DNA of 17,963 nucleotides, taken from the NCBI GenBank assembly GCA_002404465.1, contig DHJT01000075.1, positions 20,695-38,657 on the forward strand. The letters are read 5' to 3'. The translations under genes were made by a program, and so were the position numbers. The DNA comes from Sutterella sp. UBA4713 (GTDB lineage Bacteria > Pseudomonadota > Gammaproteobacteria > Burkholderiales > Burkholderiaceae_F). Under the pieces are notes generated by a model that was not told the DNA's origin, did no database searches, and saw only the letters and a program-made list of their open reading frames with translations. Below are positions 1 through 6,769 of this stretch, one piece after another. The number at the start of each line of letters is the position of its first letter. The first letter of the stretch is position 1.

Positions 1-1
1 C

Positions 2-2149
2 CAAAGCAACCGCCGTTCCTTCGGTTTTTCTTCGGTTCTGACAGCCGGTTGTGAAAGTGGCGTTACCCTGGCTCAGATGCTCGATTTTCTAGCCCGTGAT
101 CCCGACACACACGTCATTGCCGTTCACGTCGAGACTTTAGTACACCCGAGGGCCTTTTATTCGGCACTTCGAGCCGCTTCCCGCATCAAACCTGTCATCA
201 TCCTTAAAGCCGGTCGAGGCGAAAGCTCAGCGCGCCTTATCGCTTCTCGCTTTGCATGCCCGGCCTGTGACGATGCCGCCTTCGACGCCATGCTCGAACG
301 TACCGGATCCGTTCGCTGTGACAAACTCGAAGATTTTTGTTCCTGTCTGGAGCTTTTCTGTGCCGGAAAGGATCCTCGGAAAGGAAACCTGGCCGTCGTC
401 TCCAACGGACTGGGGTTTGCGGCACTTTGTTCCGACTCCGTTGAAAAATTTAGTGTACCCTCGGCCCTCATAGGCAATTCGACGCTTCAAGCCGTTCGTT
501 CTTTGGTAAAACGCGACTTTAGCGCGGGAAGTTCGATTAATTTGGGTTTTGAAGCTAACAGCTCCTTAATAGCTCGTTCCACGCAGTTACTGATTGCCGA
601 TGAGTCTGTCGACTCCGTATTGCTCGCAATTAGTCCAACGGCCGTTGTTTCCATCAAAGATCTGGCCGATGACCTCGCTCCGATTCTCAAAGACTCTTTT
701 AAACCTGTTTTTATTGCTTGGATGGGTTCACCCCTTACGGAAACGGAAAACGCCGCTTTTTCCCGCATACACGTCCCTGTTCTAACGTCTGTGGACAGCG
801 CCGTCGAGGCATTTGCCCACCTTTGTGAACACAAACGGCTTAAGGGCTTGACACTTCGTCCGCCTGCAGCGGGCTCGGAAGCTGCCCGACATGATTTCGG
901 AGCAGCACGAGACATCATTGATGAGGCGCGGCAGAAAAATCGCAATCGTCTCTCGCCTGAGCAATGCGAGCGCCTCTTGCGCGTCATCGGAATTCCCTGC
1001 GCTCCCGGTATGCTCGTGACGACTCCGTCGGATGCCGAAGCCGTTGCCCGGAGCTTTAACAGTCCCGTTGCCCTGAAAATCTGTGCCGAAGGACTCGAGC
1101 AACGCACGCGCATCGGAGGCGTGATTCTTAATTCGTCGCACGTCGCAACCGATTTTGATCGATTAAAGCGCCTTTGTGCCCAATATGCACCTCTGACATC
1201 GTTTACGGGAATTTTGGTGCAAAAAATGTCCGGAAGACCCGATGCCCGAGAATTAAAACTTGCCGTCAGACGTGACCCGGTCTTAGGCCCCGTGATCTCT
1301 CTTTCAGCCGGCGGAAAAACAGGTGAACTCTTTCCCAAAGAGCAAAAGGCACTTCCTCCCTTAACCGAGCCGCAGGCACGAGACATGGTCGAACGCTGTG
1401 TGATGTATTCGGCATTGGAATCGTTCCGAGGGCAACCTGAAATCGACATGCCCTCGCTTGTTAATGCCATTTTGGAACTCTCACGACTCGTCTGCGAAAT
1501 CCCGGCCGTCACCGAGCTGGAAATCAATCCTCTCATTGCCGACGAAAACGGCGTCTTAGCCTTGGACATCACTGCCGGCATTAACCCGGGCCCCCTTACG
1601 GCCGATGCCGCCTTTTCTCACATGCTCATCGCTCCGGCCCCGCACTACGGCGCGTCAATTGCCGGACGAGATATCACGCTTCGCGTTCGTTCGGTGCGCC
1701 CCGACGACTTTGAGCCCCTAAAAGCCTTTATTGCACGCTGTTCGGATACCAGTGTTCTACGGCGTCTTCAAAAGCATCGTCGCGATCTGTCCGATGAGGA
1801 TTTTCTAGCTTTTACTCAGCTCGACTATGACAGAGAACGCGCTTTAGCGCTTGTCGATTCGGATAGGGCAGATGCTCAAATTCACGGGATCGGCCGCTTT
1901 GTTACCGATCCGGGAAACGAAACGGCAGAATTCGGGCTACTTATTGAAGATGCCTTACATAAGCACGGCTTCGGCTCTGCGCTTATGCAACTTATCCTCG
2001 AACAGGCCCGCGCTCTCGGGGTGCGCGCTTTGACGGGATTTGTCCTCACGGAGAACGAGCCGATGCGCCGTCTTCTGAAAAAGTTCCGCTTCACTGAATA
2101 CTCTGTTGAGGGAAACTCCGACATCGTACGTTGCGTGAAAGAACTCTGA
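2..2149 (+). CDS. PatZ/Pat-like acyl-CoA synthetase-ATP-grasp-GNAT protein (5' truncated by window edge)
   Basis: The reading frame is open from the window edge, so only the last 715 codons are visible; the first in-frame ATG (77) is internal to the domain. Visible residues 1 to about 285 resemble the CoA-ligase/flavodoxin-like part of NDP-forming acyl-CoA synthetases (LARDPDTHVIAV, KPVIILKAGR). About 305-540 is an ATP-grasp domain, with the conserved ELEINPL at 505-511. About 557-715 is a GNAT acetyltransferase domain with the acetyl-CoA-binding motif HKHGFG at 653-658 and a glutamate (E643) in AEFG just before it. This architecture matches the PatZ/Pat/YfiQ protein lysine acetyltransferases, which acetylate targets such as acetyl-CoA synthetase. 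Where active synthetases carry the phosphorylated histidine of the ASHTG motif, this protein has Arg (visible residue 83, ASRFA), so it is probably an acetyltransferase and not a ligase. The usual N-terminal CoA-binding domain lies outside the window. galE follows 22 bases downstream. Confidence 0.85.
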   Translation, partial: QSNRRSFGFSSVLTAGCESGVTLAQMLDFLARDPDTHVIAVHVETLVHPRAFYSALRAASRIKPVIILKAGRGESSARLIASRFACPACDDAAFDAMLERTGSVRCDKLEDFCSCLELFCAGKDPRKGNLAVVSNGLGFAALCSDSVEKFSVPSALIGNSTLQAVRSLVKRDFSAGSSINLGFEANSSLIARSTQLLIADESVDSVLLAISPTAVVSIKDLADDLAPILKDSFKPVFIAWMGSPLTETENAAFSRIHVPVLTSVDSAVEAFAHLCEHKRLKGLTLRPPAAGSEAARHDFGAARDIIDEARQKNRNRLSPEQCERLLRVIGIPCAPGMLVTTPSDAEAVARSFNSPVALKICAEGLEQRTRIGGVILNSSHVATDFDRLKRLCAQYAPLTSFTGILVQKMSGRPDARELKLAVRRDPVLGPVISLSAGGKTGELFPKEQKALPPLTEPQARDMVERCVMYSALESFRGQPEIDMPSLVNAILELSRLVCEIPAVTELEINPLIADENGVLALDITAGINPGPLTADAAFSHMLIAPAPHYGASIAGRDITLRVRSVRPDDFEPLKAFIARCSDTSVLRRLQKHRRDLSDEDFLAFTQLDYDRERALALVDSDRADAQIHGIGRFVTDPGNETAEFGLLIEDALHKHGFGSALMQLILEQARALGVRALTGFVLTENEPMRRLLKKFRFTEYSVEGNSDIVRCVKEL

Positions 2150-2171
2150 CTGGAAAAAGGGAGAATATGTC

Positions 2172-3182
2172 ATGCGTCTTTTTTTGACCGGAGGGATGGG
2201 GTTTATAGGATCACATACCGCCGTGGAATTGATTAGCTCGGGCCATGAGGTTGTCTTATACGATAACCTATCGAACGCCTCCGAAGATGTTGTCCGGCGT
2301 ATTGAACACATTACCGGGAAAAAGCCCTGTTTTATTCGTGCGGATATTCGAGATGCCAAAGCGCTTCTTGTCGCCCTAGAGCAAACCAAACCCGACGTTG
2401 TGATTCATTTTGCCGGCCTGAAAGCCGTCGGAGAATCGTGCCAAAAGCCCCTTGAGTATTACGACAATAACGTTTACGGAACGCTGGTTCTTCTAGACTG
2501 CATGCGAAAAACCGGTGTGTTTAAACTCATTTTCTCATCGTCTTCAACCGTGTACGGAACGCCGAGAAAACTCCCTCTGACGGAAGATCATCCGACCGGA
2601 GGCGTAACAAATCCGTACGGACGCACGAAGCTTTTTATCGAAGAGATCCTCAAAGACCTATGTCAAGCAGATTCTCGCTTTGCCACATTGTGTCTGAGGT
2701 ACTTTAATCCAATCGGAGCTCACGCAAGCGGCCTAATCGGTGAAAACCCCAACGGAATCCCCAACAACCTATTGCCATACATCGCACGAGTTGCCGCCGG
2801 AAAGCTCGATTACCTGCGCGTCTTCGGCGATGACTATCCGACAAAAGACGGGACAGGCGTGCGCGATTACATCCACGTTGTCGATCTAGCCCGCGGACAT
2901 GCTGCGGCTGCACGCTACATTTTGACGGCTTCAGGCTGGGAAGCGATTAACCTCGGAACCAGCAAGGGCTATTCTGTTCTGGAAATCGTGCATGCTTTTG
3001 AAAAAGCGTGCGGTCGGAAAATTCCCTACAAGATTACTCCGCGCCGCGAAGGTGATATAGCCGCCAACTGGGCAGATCCGACGCTGGCCGAGCGCAAACT
3101 CGGCTGGAAAGCACTTTATGACATCGATACGATGTGTCGCGATGCCTGGAATTTCCAAACCCACCTAGGGCAAGGTTCCTAA
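2172..3182 (+). CDS. galE: UDP-glucose 4-epimerase
   Basis: This cytosolic NAD-dependent enzyme interconverts UDP-glucose and UDP-galactose, feeding galactose use and the supply of UDP-galactose for surface polysaccharide. It is a 336-residue extended short-chain dehydrogenase, close to the 338 residues of the E. coli enzyme. The N-terminal Rossmann motif is TGGMGFIGSH (residues 6-15). The catalytic set falls on the same numbers as in E. coli: Ser124 in FSSSST, Tyr149 and Lys153 in NPYGRTK. LRYFNPIGA is typical of the family. The ATG at 2172 is chosen because AGGGAG lies 8 bases upstream; another ATG at 2167 is out of frame. It follows the Pat-like gene by 22 bases, so the two are likely one transcript. 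No other galactose or polysaccharide genes are visible to show which pathway it serves. Confidence 0.95.
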   Translation: MRLFLTGGMGFIGSHTAVELISSGHEVVLYDNLSNASEDVVRRIEHITGKKPCFIRADIRDAKALLVALEQTKPDVVIHFAGLKAVGESCQKPLEYYDNNVYGTLVLLDCMRKTGVFKLIFSSSSTVYGTPRKLPLTEDHPTGGVTNPYGRTKLFIEEILKDLCQADSRFATLCLRYFNPIGAHASGLIGENPNGIPNNLLPYIARVAAGKLDYLRVFGDDYPTKDGTGVRDYIHVVDLARGHAAAARYILTASGWEAINLGTSKGYSVLEIVHAFEKACGRKIPYKITPRREGDIAANWADPTLAERKLGWKALYDIDTMCRDAWNFQTHLGQGS

Positions 3183-3270
3183 CGTTGCATCGCCGATTCG
3201 CAACAAGCTCCGTTCGGCGAAACCCCCTGTGTCTTGCCGTTCGGTACTTGTAAATGCGCAATGTCAAAAG

Positions 3271-3310
3271 ATGCAAAAACGCCGCAACGGATTGCGGCGT
3301 TTTCGCATCG
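3271..3310. terminator. Bidirectional intrinsic terminator between convergent galE and rplQ
   Basis: A perfect 12-bp stem (3277-3288 AAAACGCCGCAA with 3293-3304) closes a four-base loop CGGA. Outer arms GATGC (3271-3275) and GCATC (3306-3310) extend it across one mismatch. The GC-rich core is flanked by A runs on one side and T runs on the other, so a U tract follows the stem on either strand. It can end both the galE transcript and the alpha-operon transcript. The remaining bases between the two stop codons show nothing further except a weak GTTGC/GCAAC pairing just after galE. Confidence 0.9.
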
Positions 3311-3324
3311 AACTTTAAGACAAC

Positions 3325-3780
3325 CTATTCGGCCTTAACCGGTTCGGCTTTGACATCCTGAACCTGAGCTTCCGGAGCCTTGACGGGGGTCTTTTCCTCT
3401 GTCTTGACTTCTTCAACCTTCACCGGCTTTTCCGTCAACTCGACATAGGCCAAAGGCGCATTGTCTCCGGGACGGAATCCCATTTTCAAAATACGAACAT
3501 AGCCGCCGTTGCGCTTAGCAAAACGCGATCCGAGATCATCAAACAGCTTGCAGACCACTTCGCGGTCGCGCAAACGATTGAAGGCCAGACGGCGATTGGC
3601 GACCGTCGGATTCTTGGCCAGAGTAATCATCGGCTCGACGACACGGCGCAATTCCTTGGCCTTCGGAAGTGTTGTCTTAATGGCCTCATGGCGCAAAAGA
3701 GAACACATCATGTTGCGAAGCATCGCAAGACGATGAGCCGATGTTCGATTAAGTTTACGAAGTCCTAAATGATGACGCAT
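3325..3780 (-). CDS. rplQ: 50S ribosomal protein L17, with a Lys/Glu-rich C-terminal tail
   Basis: L17 is a large-subunit protein near the exit of the peptide tunnel. The start MRHHLGLRKLNRTSAHRLAM is diagnostic. The conserved core ends around residue 117 (PLAYVELTEKP), matching the usual 120-130-residue protein. About 34 further residues form a low-complexity tail of repeated VK/PVK units with Glu and Ala (119-151), giving 151 residues in all. The tail is probably disordered. GGAAAC lies just ahead of the ATG. It is the last gene of the alpha operon, 144 bases after rpoA, and reads into the bidirectional terminator. Confidence 0.97.
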   Translation of the reverse strand: MRHHLGLRKLNRTSAHRLAMLRNMMCSLLRHEAIKTTLPKAKELRRVVEPMITLAKNPTVANRRLAFNRLRDREVVCKLFDDLGSRFAKRNGGYVRILKMGFRPGDNAPLAYVELTEKPVKVEEVKTEEKTPVKAPEAQVQDVKAEPVKAE

Positions 3781-3805
3781 GATTGTTTCCTTTTTAAATT
3801 CTTCG

Positions 3806-3824
3806 ACCGTCCAATTCAGACGGT
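3806..3824 (-). other. Hairpin just upstream of the rplQ ribosome-binding site
   Basis: ACCGTC and GACGGT form a 6-bp stem around a seven-base loop, 25 bases ahead of the rplQ start codon. It could influence rplQ translation or mRNA stability. No U tract follows, so it is not an intrinsic terminator. Function is unproven. Confidence 0.35.
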
Positions 3825-3876
3825 TCCCCCGACTCTTCTATCCGCTTCACCGATAAAGCGACGGGCGGGTTATATT

Positions 3877-3914
3877 TGTCAAATAATCCGGCGCAGGACA
3901 CATCCGTACGCCGG
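3877..3914 (-). promoter_or_regulatory. rpoA-rplQ spacer: GC hairpin followed by a TTGACA box
   Basis: On the minus strand, CCGGCG (3909-3914) pairs with CGCCGG (3888-3893) about 10 bases after the rpoA stop, with a smaller GGA/TCC pairing inside. The next bases, ATTATTTG, give only a weak U-rich stretch. They run into a perfect -35 hexamer TTGACA (3877-3882). The best -10 at 18 bases is poor (CTTTAT), so an internal rplQ promoter is possible but weakly supported. The hairpin may be a partial terminator or mRNA 3'-end stabiliser that sets the rpoA:rplQ ratio. Confidence 0.3.
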
Positions 3915-3924
3915 GAGCCGTATT

Positions 3925-4920
3925 TTAGTTCTCTAAATTAGCCGGCGGCCAATTTTCAAGCTTCATACCGAGCGTTAACCCATGTGCAGCGAGCACATCC
4001 TTGATTTCGTTCAAGGACTTGCGGCCTAAATTCGGGGTCTTCAAGAGCTCGTTTTCCGTTCTCTGGATTAAATCGCCGATGTAGTAAATGTTTTCTGCCT
4101 TCAGACAGTTGGCCGAACGAACGGTCAATTCCAAATCGTCGACTAAACGAAGCAAAATCGGATCCAAAGGCGGCGTAGTTTCTTCCTGCTTGGTAATTTC
4201 GGCTTCCGTTTCGGTCTTGATGTTGCCGAAAATCGAGAGCTGATCCTGAAGAATGCGCACGGCACTCTTTAAGGCCTCTTCCGGCGTAATGACACCGTTC
4301 GTCTCGATGGTCATCTCAAGCTTATCCAAATCGGTGCGTTGTCCGACACGGGCTGCTTCAACCTTGTAAGCCACACGACGCACGGGCGAGAAACTGGCAT
4401 CGAGAACAATGCGTCCGATTGTCTGAGCGGAATGATCGTTTGCAAAAGCACGCATGTCACCGGGCTGATAGCCGCGACCCGTTTCAACCTTCACTTCCAT
4501 GTCAAGCGTGCCGCCCGAGAGCGTAGCAATCTCATGCTCGGGGTTGAGAATTTGCACATCATGGGGCAAATCAAAATCACCGGCCTTAACGAGACCTTCT
4601 CCGCTCTTATGCAAGCGTACCGTGACTTCCTCACGACCGCCTTCAAGCTTAAAAACCACACCCTTTAAATTCAGGATGATGTCGACAACGTCGTCTTTGA
4701 CGCCGTTGATGATAGAAAACTCATGCACCACGCCGGCAATGGTTGCCTGTGTGGGAGCATAACCGACCATGGAGGCAAGCAAAATGCGACGTAGCGCATT
4801 GCCAAGCGTATGACCGTAACCGCGCTCAAACGGTTCAAGCGTGATAACGGCAATATTGGGGTTCTTTTCGTCGACGATGGCTTCAATATTCGTCGGCTTC
4901 AAGAGCGTTGTATTAGCCAT
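3925..4920 (-). CDS. rpoA: DNA-directed RNA polymerase subunit alpha
   Basis: The alpha subunit dimerises to nucleate RNA polymerase assembly and contacts UP elements and activators. The 331 residues split into the assembly domain (1 to about 235, with FERGYGHTLGNALRRILL near the N-terminus), a linker rich in Thr/Glu, and the C-terminal domain (about 250-331). Arg268 in TVRSANCLK corresponds to the DNA-contacting Arg265 of E. coli. The helix-hairpin-helix segment TPNLGRKSLNEIK follows. The ending LGMKLENWPPANLEN is of betaproteobacterial type. AGGAAAG precedes the ATG. It lies between rpsD and rplQ as in other proteobacterial alpha operons, but has unusually long structured spacers on both sides (181 and 144 bases). 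Confidence 0.98.
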   Translation of the reverse strand: MANTTLLKPTNIEAIVDEKNPNIAVITLEPFERGYGHTLGNALRRILLASMVGYAPTQATIAGVVHEFSIINGVKDDVVDIILNLKGVVFKLEGGREEVTVRLHKSGEGLVKAGDFDLPHDVQILNPEHEIATLSGGTLDMEVKVETGRGYQPGDMRAFANDHSAQTIGRIVLDASFSPVRRVAYKVEAARVGQRTDLDKLEMTIETNGVITPEEALKSAVRILQDQLSIFGNIKTETEAEITKQEETTPPLDPILLRLVDDLELTVRSANCLKAENIYYIGDLIQRTENELLKTPNLGRKSLNEIKDVLAAHGLTLGMKLENWPPANLEN

Positions 4921-5034
4921 GAAAAACTTTCCTTTTCAATACCCTCGGCTCGTTACACCGATAAGGCTGAGAGTGGAAAAATTCGGGGAAAAAGACACAT
5001 AAAACATCGAAGCCCCCGAAGCTGCCCCGACGCC

Positions 5035-5063
5035 AAAATAGTTACACTCAGGCGCACTGTCGG
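5035..5063 (-). promoter_or_regulatory. Weak candidate promoter upstream of rpoA
   Basis: CCGACA (5058-5063) and TATTTT (5035-5040) on the minus strand are 17 bases apart and match the sigma-70 boxes at 4 of 6 positions each. The -35 box lies inside one arm of the hairpin described at 5055-5082. The match is modest and could arise by chance; it is listed because the 181-base rpsD-rpoA spacer is long for this operon. Confidence 0.2.
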
Positions 5064-5100
5064 CGGCGTTAAGCCGACAATACGCCGTGAGATATTGTCG
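5055..5100 (-). promoter_or_regulatory. Two mutually exclusive hairpins directly after the rpsD stop codon
   Basis: In the transcript, hairpin A pairs CGACAAUA (5093-5100) with UAUUGUCG (5075-5082): 8 bp, 10-base loop. Hairpin B pairs UAUUGUCGGC (5073-5082) with GCCGACAGUG (5055-5064): 10 bp including two G-U pairs, 8-base loop. The segment 5075-5082 belongs to both, so only one can form at a time. Hairpin A begins three bases after the rpsD stop codon, so a terminating ribosome would cover its 5' arm and favour B. No U tract follows B. This resembles an attenuator- or translation-coupling-type switch ahead of rpoA; function is inferred. Confidence 0.45.
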
Positions 5101-5101
5101 A

Positions 5102-5728
5102 TTAACGCGAATAAAGTTCGACAACGAGCGATTCGTTGATGTCCGGAGCGATTTCGTCACGGGCAGGCACGTTCTTGAATGTGCCTTCCATCTTCTTGGC
5201 ATCAACGCTGACCCAGGCAGGGAACCCGTTTTGGCCGGCAAGTTCAAGGGCTTCGGCAATACGAACCTGCTTTTTGGCGCCTTCACGTACGGCAATCACA
5301 TCACCGGCCTTAACGGTGTATGACGGAATATTGCACTTTTTGCCGTTTACGAGAATTGCACAGTGGCTCACAAGCTGGCGCGCTTCAGCGCGCGTTGAGC
5401 CGAAACCCATGCGATACACGACATTATCCAATCGGGATTCAAGCAACCCGAGCAAAATTTCACCCGTGTTGCCGGGGCGCGAGGCTGCCGTCGCATAATA
5501 ACGGCGGAACTGGCGCTCCAAAAGGCCGTAGGTGCGCTTCATTTTTTGCTTTTCGCGCAACTGCGTACCGTAGTCAGAAAGACGCTGTCCGGAAGTCTTA
5601 CCGTGCTGTCCGGGTTTAACTTCAACGTCTTTGACCTTGCTGTCGAAAGAGCGACGAGCGCTCTTGAGGTTAAGATCAGAGCCCTCACGACGCGAGAGCT
5701 TCAACTTGGGACCGAGATATCGAGCCAT
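5102..5728 (-). CDS. rpsD: 30S ribosomal protein S4
   Basis: S4 is a primary 16S rRNA-binding protein that nucleates assembly of the 30S body, and in E. coli it represses the alpha operon. The protein is 208 residues (206 in E. coli) and starts MARYLGPKLKLSRREGSDL. It lacks the N-terminal zinc cysteines found in some S4 proteins. The S4-type RNA-binding domain occupies about 98-160 (RLDNVVYRMGFGSTRAEARQ). The gene follows rpsK by 89 bases, a longer gap than within the rest of the operon, and is followed by the overlapping hairpins ahead of rpoA. GAGG lies about 10 bases before the ATG. Confidence 0.98.
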   Translation of the reverse strand: MARYLGPKLKLSRREGSDLNLKSARRSFDSKVKDVEVKPGQHGKTSGQRLSDYGTQLREKQKMKRTYGLLERQFRRYYATAASRPGNTGEILLGLLESRLDNVVYRMGFGSTRAEARQLVSHCAILVNGKKCNIPSYTVKAGDVIAVREGAKKQVRIAEALELAGQNGFPAWVSVDAKKMEGTFKNVPARDEIAPDINESLVVELYSR

Positions 5729-5745
5729 TTTTCAGTTACCTCTTC

Positions 5746-5804
5746 TATCCTGCGGGCGAACCGCATTCAGTCTGCGCATTCGATGCTGACGCAAACACAG
5801 GATA
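5746..5804 (-). repeat. Inverted repeat spanning the rpsK-rpsD spacer
   Basis: TATCCTG and CAGGATA (5746-5752 and 5798-5804) are perfect 7-base complements that could fold most of the 89-base spacer into one long-range stem. An inner GCAT-CGA-ATGC pairing is also present. A run of seven T follows the rpsK stop on the minus strand, but no GC-rich hairpin precedes it, so I do not call a terminator. The structure lies directly upstream of the rpsD ribosome-binding site and could act in translational control of S4 (inference). Confidence 0.35.
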
Positions 5805-5817
5805 CGAATTAAAAAAA

Positions 5818-6225
5818 TTACATGCGACGACGCTTGCTGGGGCGAACACCGTTGTGGGGAATCGGGGTGACGTCCTGGATGCTCGTGACGCGAATACCTA
5901 AGGCATTTAACGCACGAACACTGGATTCACGGCCGGGTCCGGGTCCGAGAATGCGAACTTCGACATTCTTCAAACCGAACTCAAGAGCCTGCTTGCCGGC
6001 ATGTTCCGCCGCGACCTGAGCCGCAAACGGCGTGGACTTGCGAGATCCCTTAAATCCCTGAGCGCCGGACGAAGACGCGGCAACCGTGTTTCCCTGGCGA
6101 TCGGTAATCGTAACAATCGTGTTGTTGAAGGAAGCATGCACGTGGGCGATGCCTTCCGTGACAACCTTCTTGACCTTTTTGCGGCCGCGAGCGGCGGCCT
6201 GCTGTTGCTGCTTTGTGGGAGCCAT
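5818..6225 (-). CDS. rpsK: 30S ribosomal protein S11
   Basis: S11 sits on the small-subunit platform near the mRNA exit channel and the E-site codon. It has 135 residues. The N-terminus carries a Gln/Ala-rich stretch (QQQQAAARGRKKVKK), then the conserved IAHVHASFNNTIVTITDRQG, and GPGPGRESSVRAL in the C-terminal half. The C-terminal signature reads HNGVRPSKRRRM, with Val where many bacterial S11 proteins have Cys. AAGGA precedes the ATG. It follows rpsM by 19 bases. Confidence 0.98.
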   Translation of the reverse strand: MAPTKQQQQAAARGRKKVKKVVTEGIAHVHASFNNTIVTITDRQGNTVAASSSGAQGFKGSRKSTPFAAQVAAEHAGKQALEFGLKNVEVRILGPGPGRESSVRALNALGIRVTSIQDVTPIPHNGVRPSKRRRM

Positions 6226-6244
6226 TAGTCTTCCTTCTGAGAAA

Positions 6245-6610
6245 TTACTTCTTCAACGTAACACCGACCTTGCGCGGTCCCTTACGAGTACGCGCATTAG
6301 TACGGGTGCGTTGCCCACGAACGGGCAATCCCTTGCGATGCCGCATACCACGATACGTTCCCAAATCGATCAAGCGCTTGATCGACAGCTGAACTTCGCG
6401 GCGCAAATCGCCTTCCACGCTGAATTGACCGATCGCATCACGGATCTTTTCAAGTTCCGTATCCGTCAGGTCCTTTACCTTCTTGGTATATTCGACGCCG
6501 CAGGAGTCCAAAATCTTCATCGCACGGGAGCGACCGATGCCGTAAATGGCGGTCAGTCCGATCACGGCATGCTGGTTGGGCGGAATATTAATACCGGCAA
6601 TACGAGCCAT
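6245..6610 (-). CDS. rpsM: 30S ribosomal protein S13
   Basis: S13 lies in the small-subunit head and forms bridges to the large subunit and contacts to the P-site tRNA. The protein is 121 residues. MARIAGINIPPNQH at the start, the helix-two-turn-helix region AIYGIGRSRAMKIL, and the basic tail RGMRHRKGLPVRGQRTRTN are all diagnostic. The last part is the extended arm that reaches tRNA. AGAGG precedes the ATG. The gap after rpmJ is 14 bases, so the two are likely translated from one message. Confidence 0.98.
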   Translation of the reverse strand: MARIAGINIPPNQHAVIGLTAIYGIGRSRAMKILDSCGVEYTKKVKDLTDTELEKIRDAIGQFSVEGDLRREVQLSIKRLIDLGTYRGMRHRKGLPVRGQRTRTNARTRKGPRKVGVTLKK

Positions 6611-6624
6611 ATCTATTTACCTCT

Positions 6625-6738
6625 TTAGCCTTGACGTTGCTTATGCCGCGGATCCTCGCAAATAACGCGCACAACGCCTTTGCGCTTTACGATTCTGCAC
6701 TTGCGGCACATTCTCTTAACCGAAGCGTTAACCTTCAT
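6625..6738 (-). CDS. rpmJ: 50S ribosomal protein L36 (zinc-binding form)
   Basis: I translated this 37-residue gene by hand: MKVNASVKRMCRKCRIVKRK, followed by GVVRVICEDPRHKQRQG. Cys11, Cys14, Cys27 and His32 form the zinc ribbon of the C+ type L36, a small protein near the base of the large-subunit stalk. The SD sequence GGAG lies inside a perfect palindrome (6743-6756) just upstream. It directly precedes rpsM. In many betaproteobacteria infA sits between secY and rpmJ; here only 87 bases separate them and infA is absent. Confidence 0.97.
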   Translation of the reverse strand: MKVNASVKRMCRKCRIVKRKGVVRVICEDPRHKQRQG

Positions 6739-6742
6739 AAAA

Positions 6743-6756
6743 TTCTCCTAGGAGAA
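6743..6756 (-). promoter_or_regulatory. Palindrome containing the rpmJ Shine-Dalgarno sequence
   Basis: TTCTCCTAGGAGAA is a perfect 14-base palindrome that contains the GGAG of rpmJ. As RNA it could fold as a 5-bp stem with a CUAG loop, or pair between two molecules, hiding the ribosome-binding site. This would make rpmJ initiation depend on unfolding. Function is inferred. Confidence 0.35.
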
Positions 6757-6769
6757 ACCATGGGCAGAG

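Noticed and set aside
487..1581. A 364-codon open frame on the minus strand opposite the Pat-like gene
   Set aside because: It is antisense to a well-conserved protein-coding frame, is Ser/Arg-rich without any domain, and is a shadow of the codon usage of the real gene.
5805..5820. T run after the rpsK stop as a possible terminator
   Set aside because: No stable GC-rich hairpin precedes the run, and rpsD, rpoA and rplQ downstream lack a clear replacement promoter next to it.
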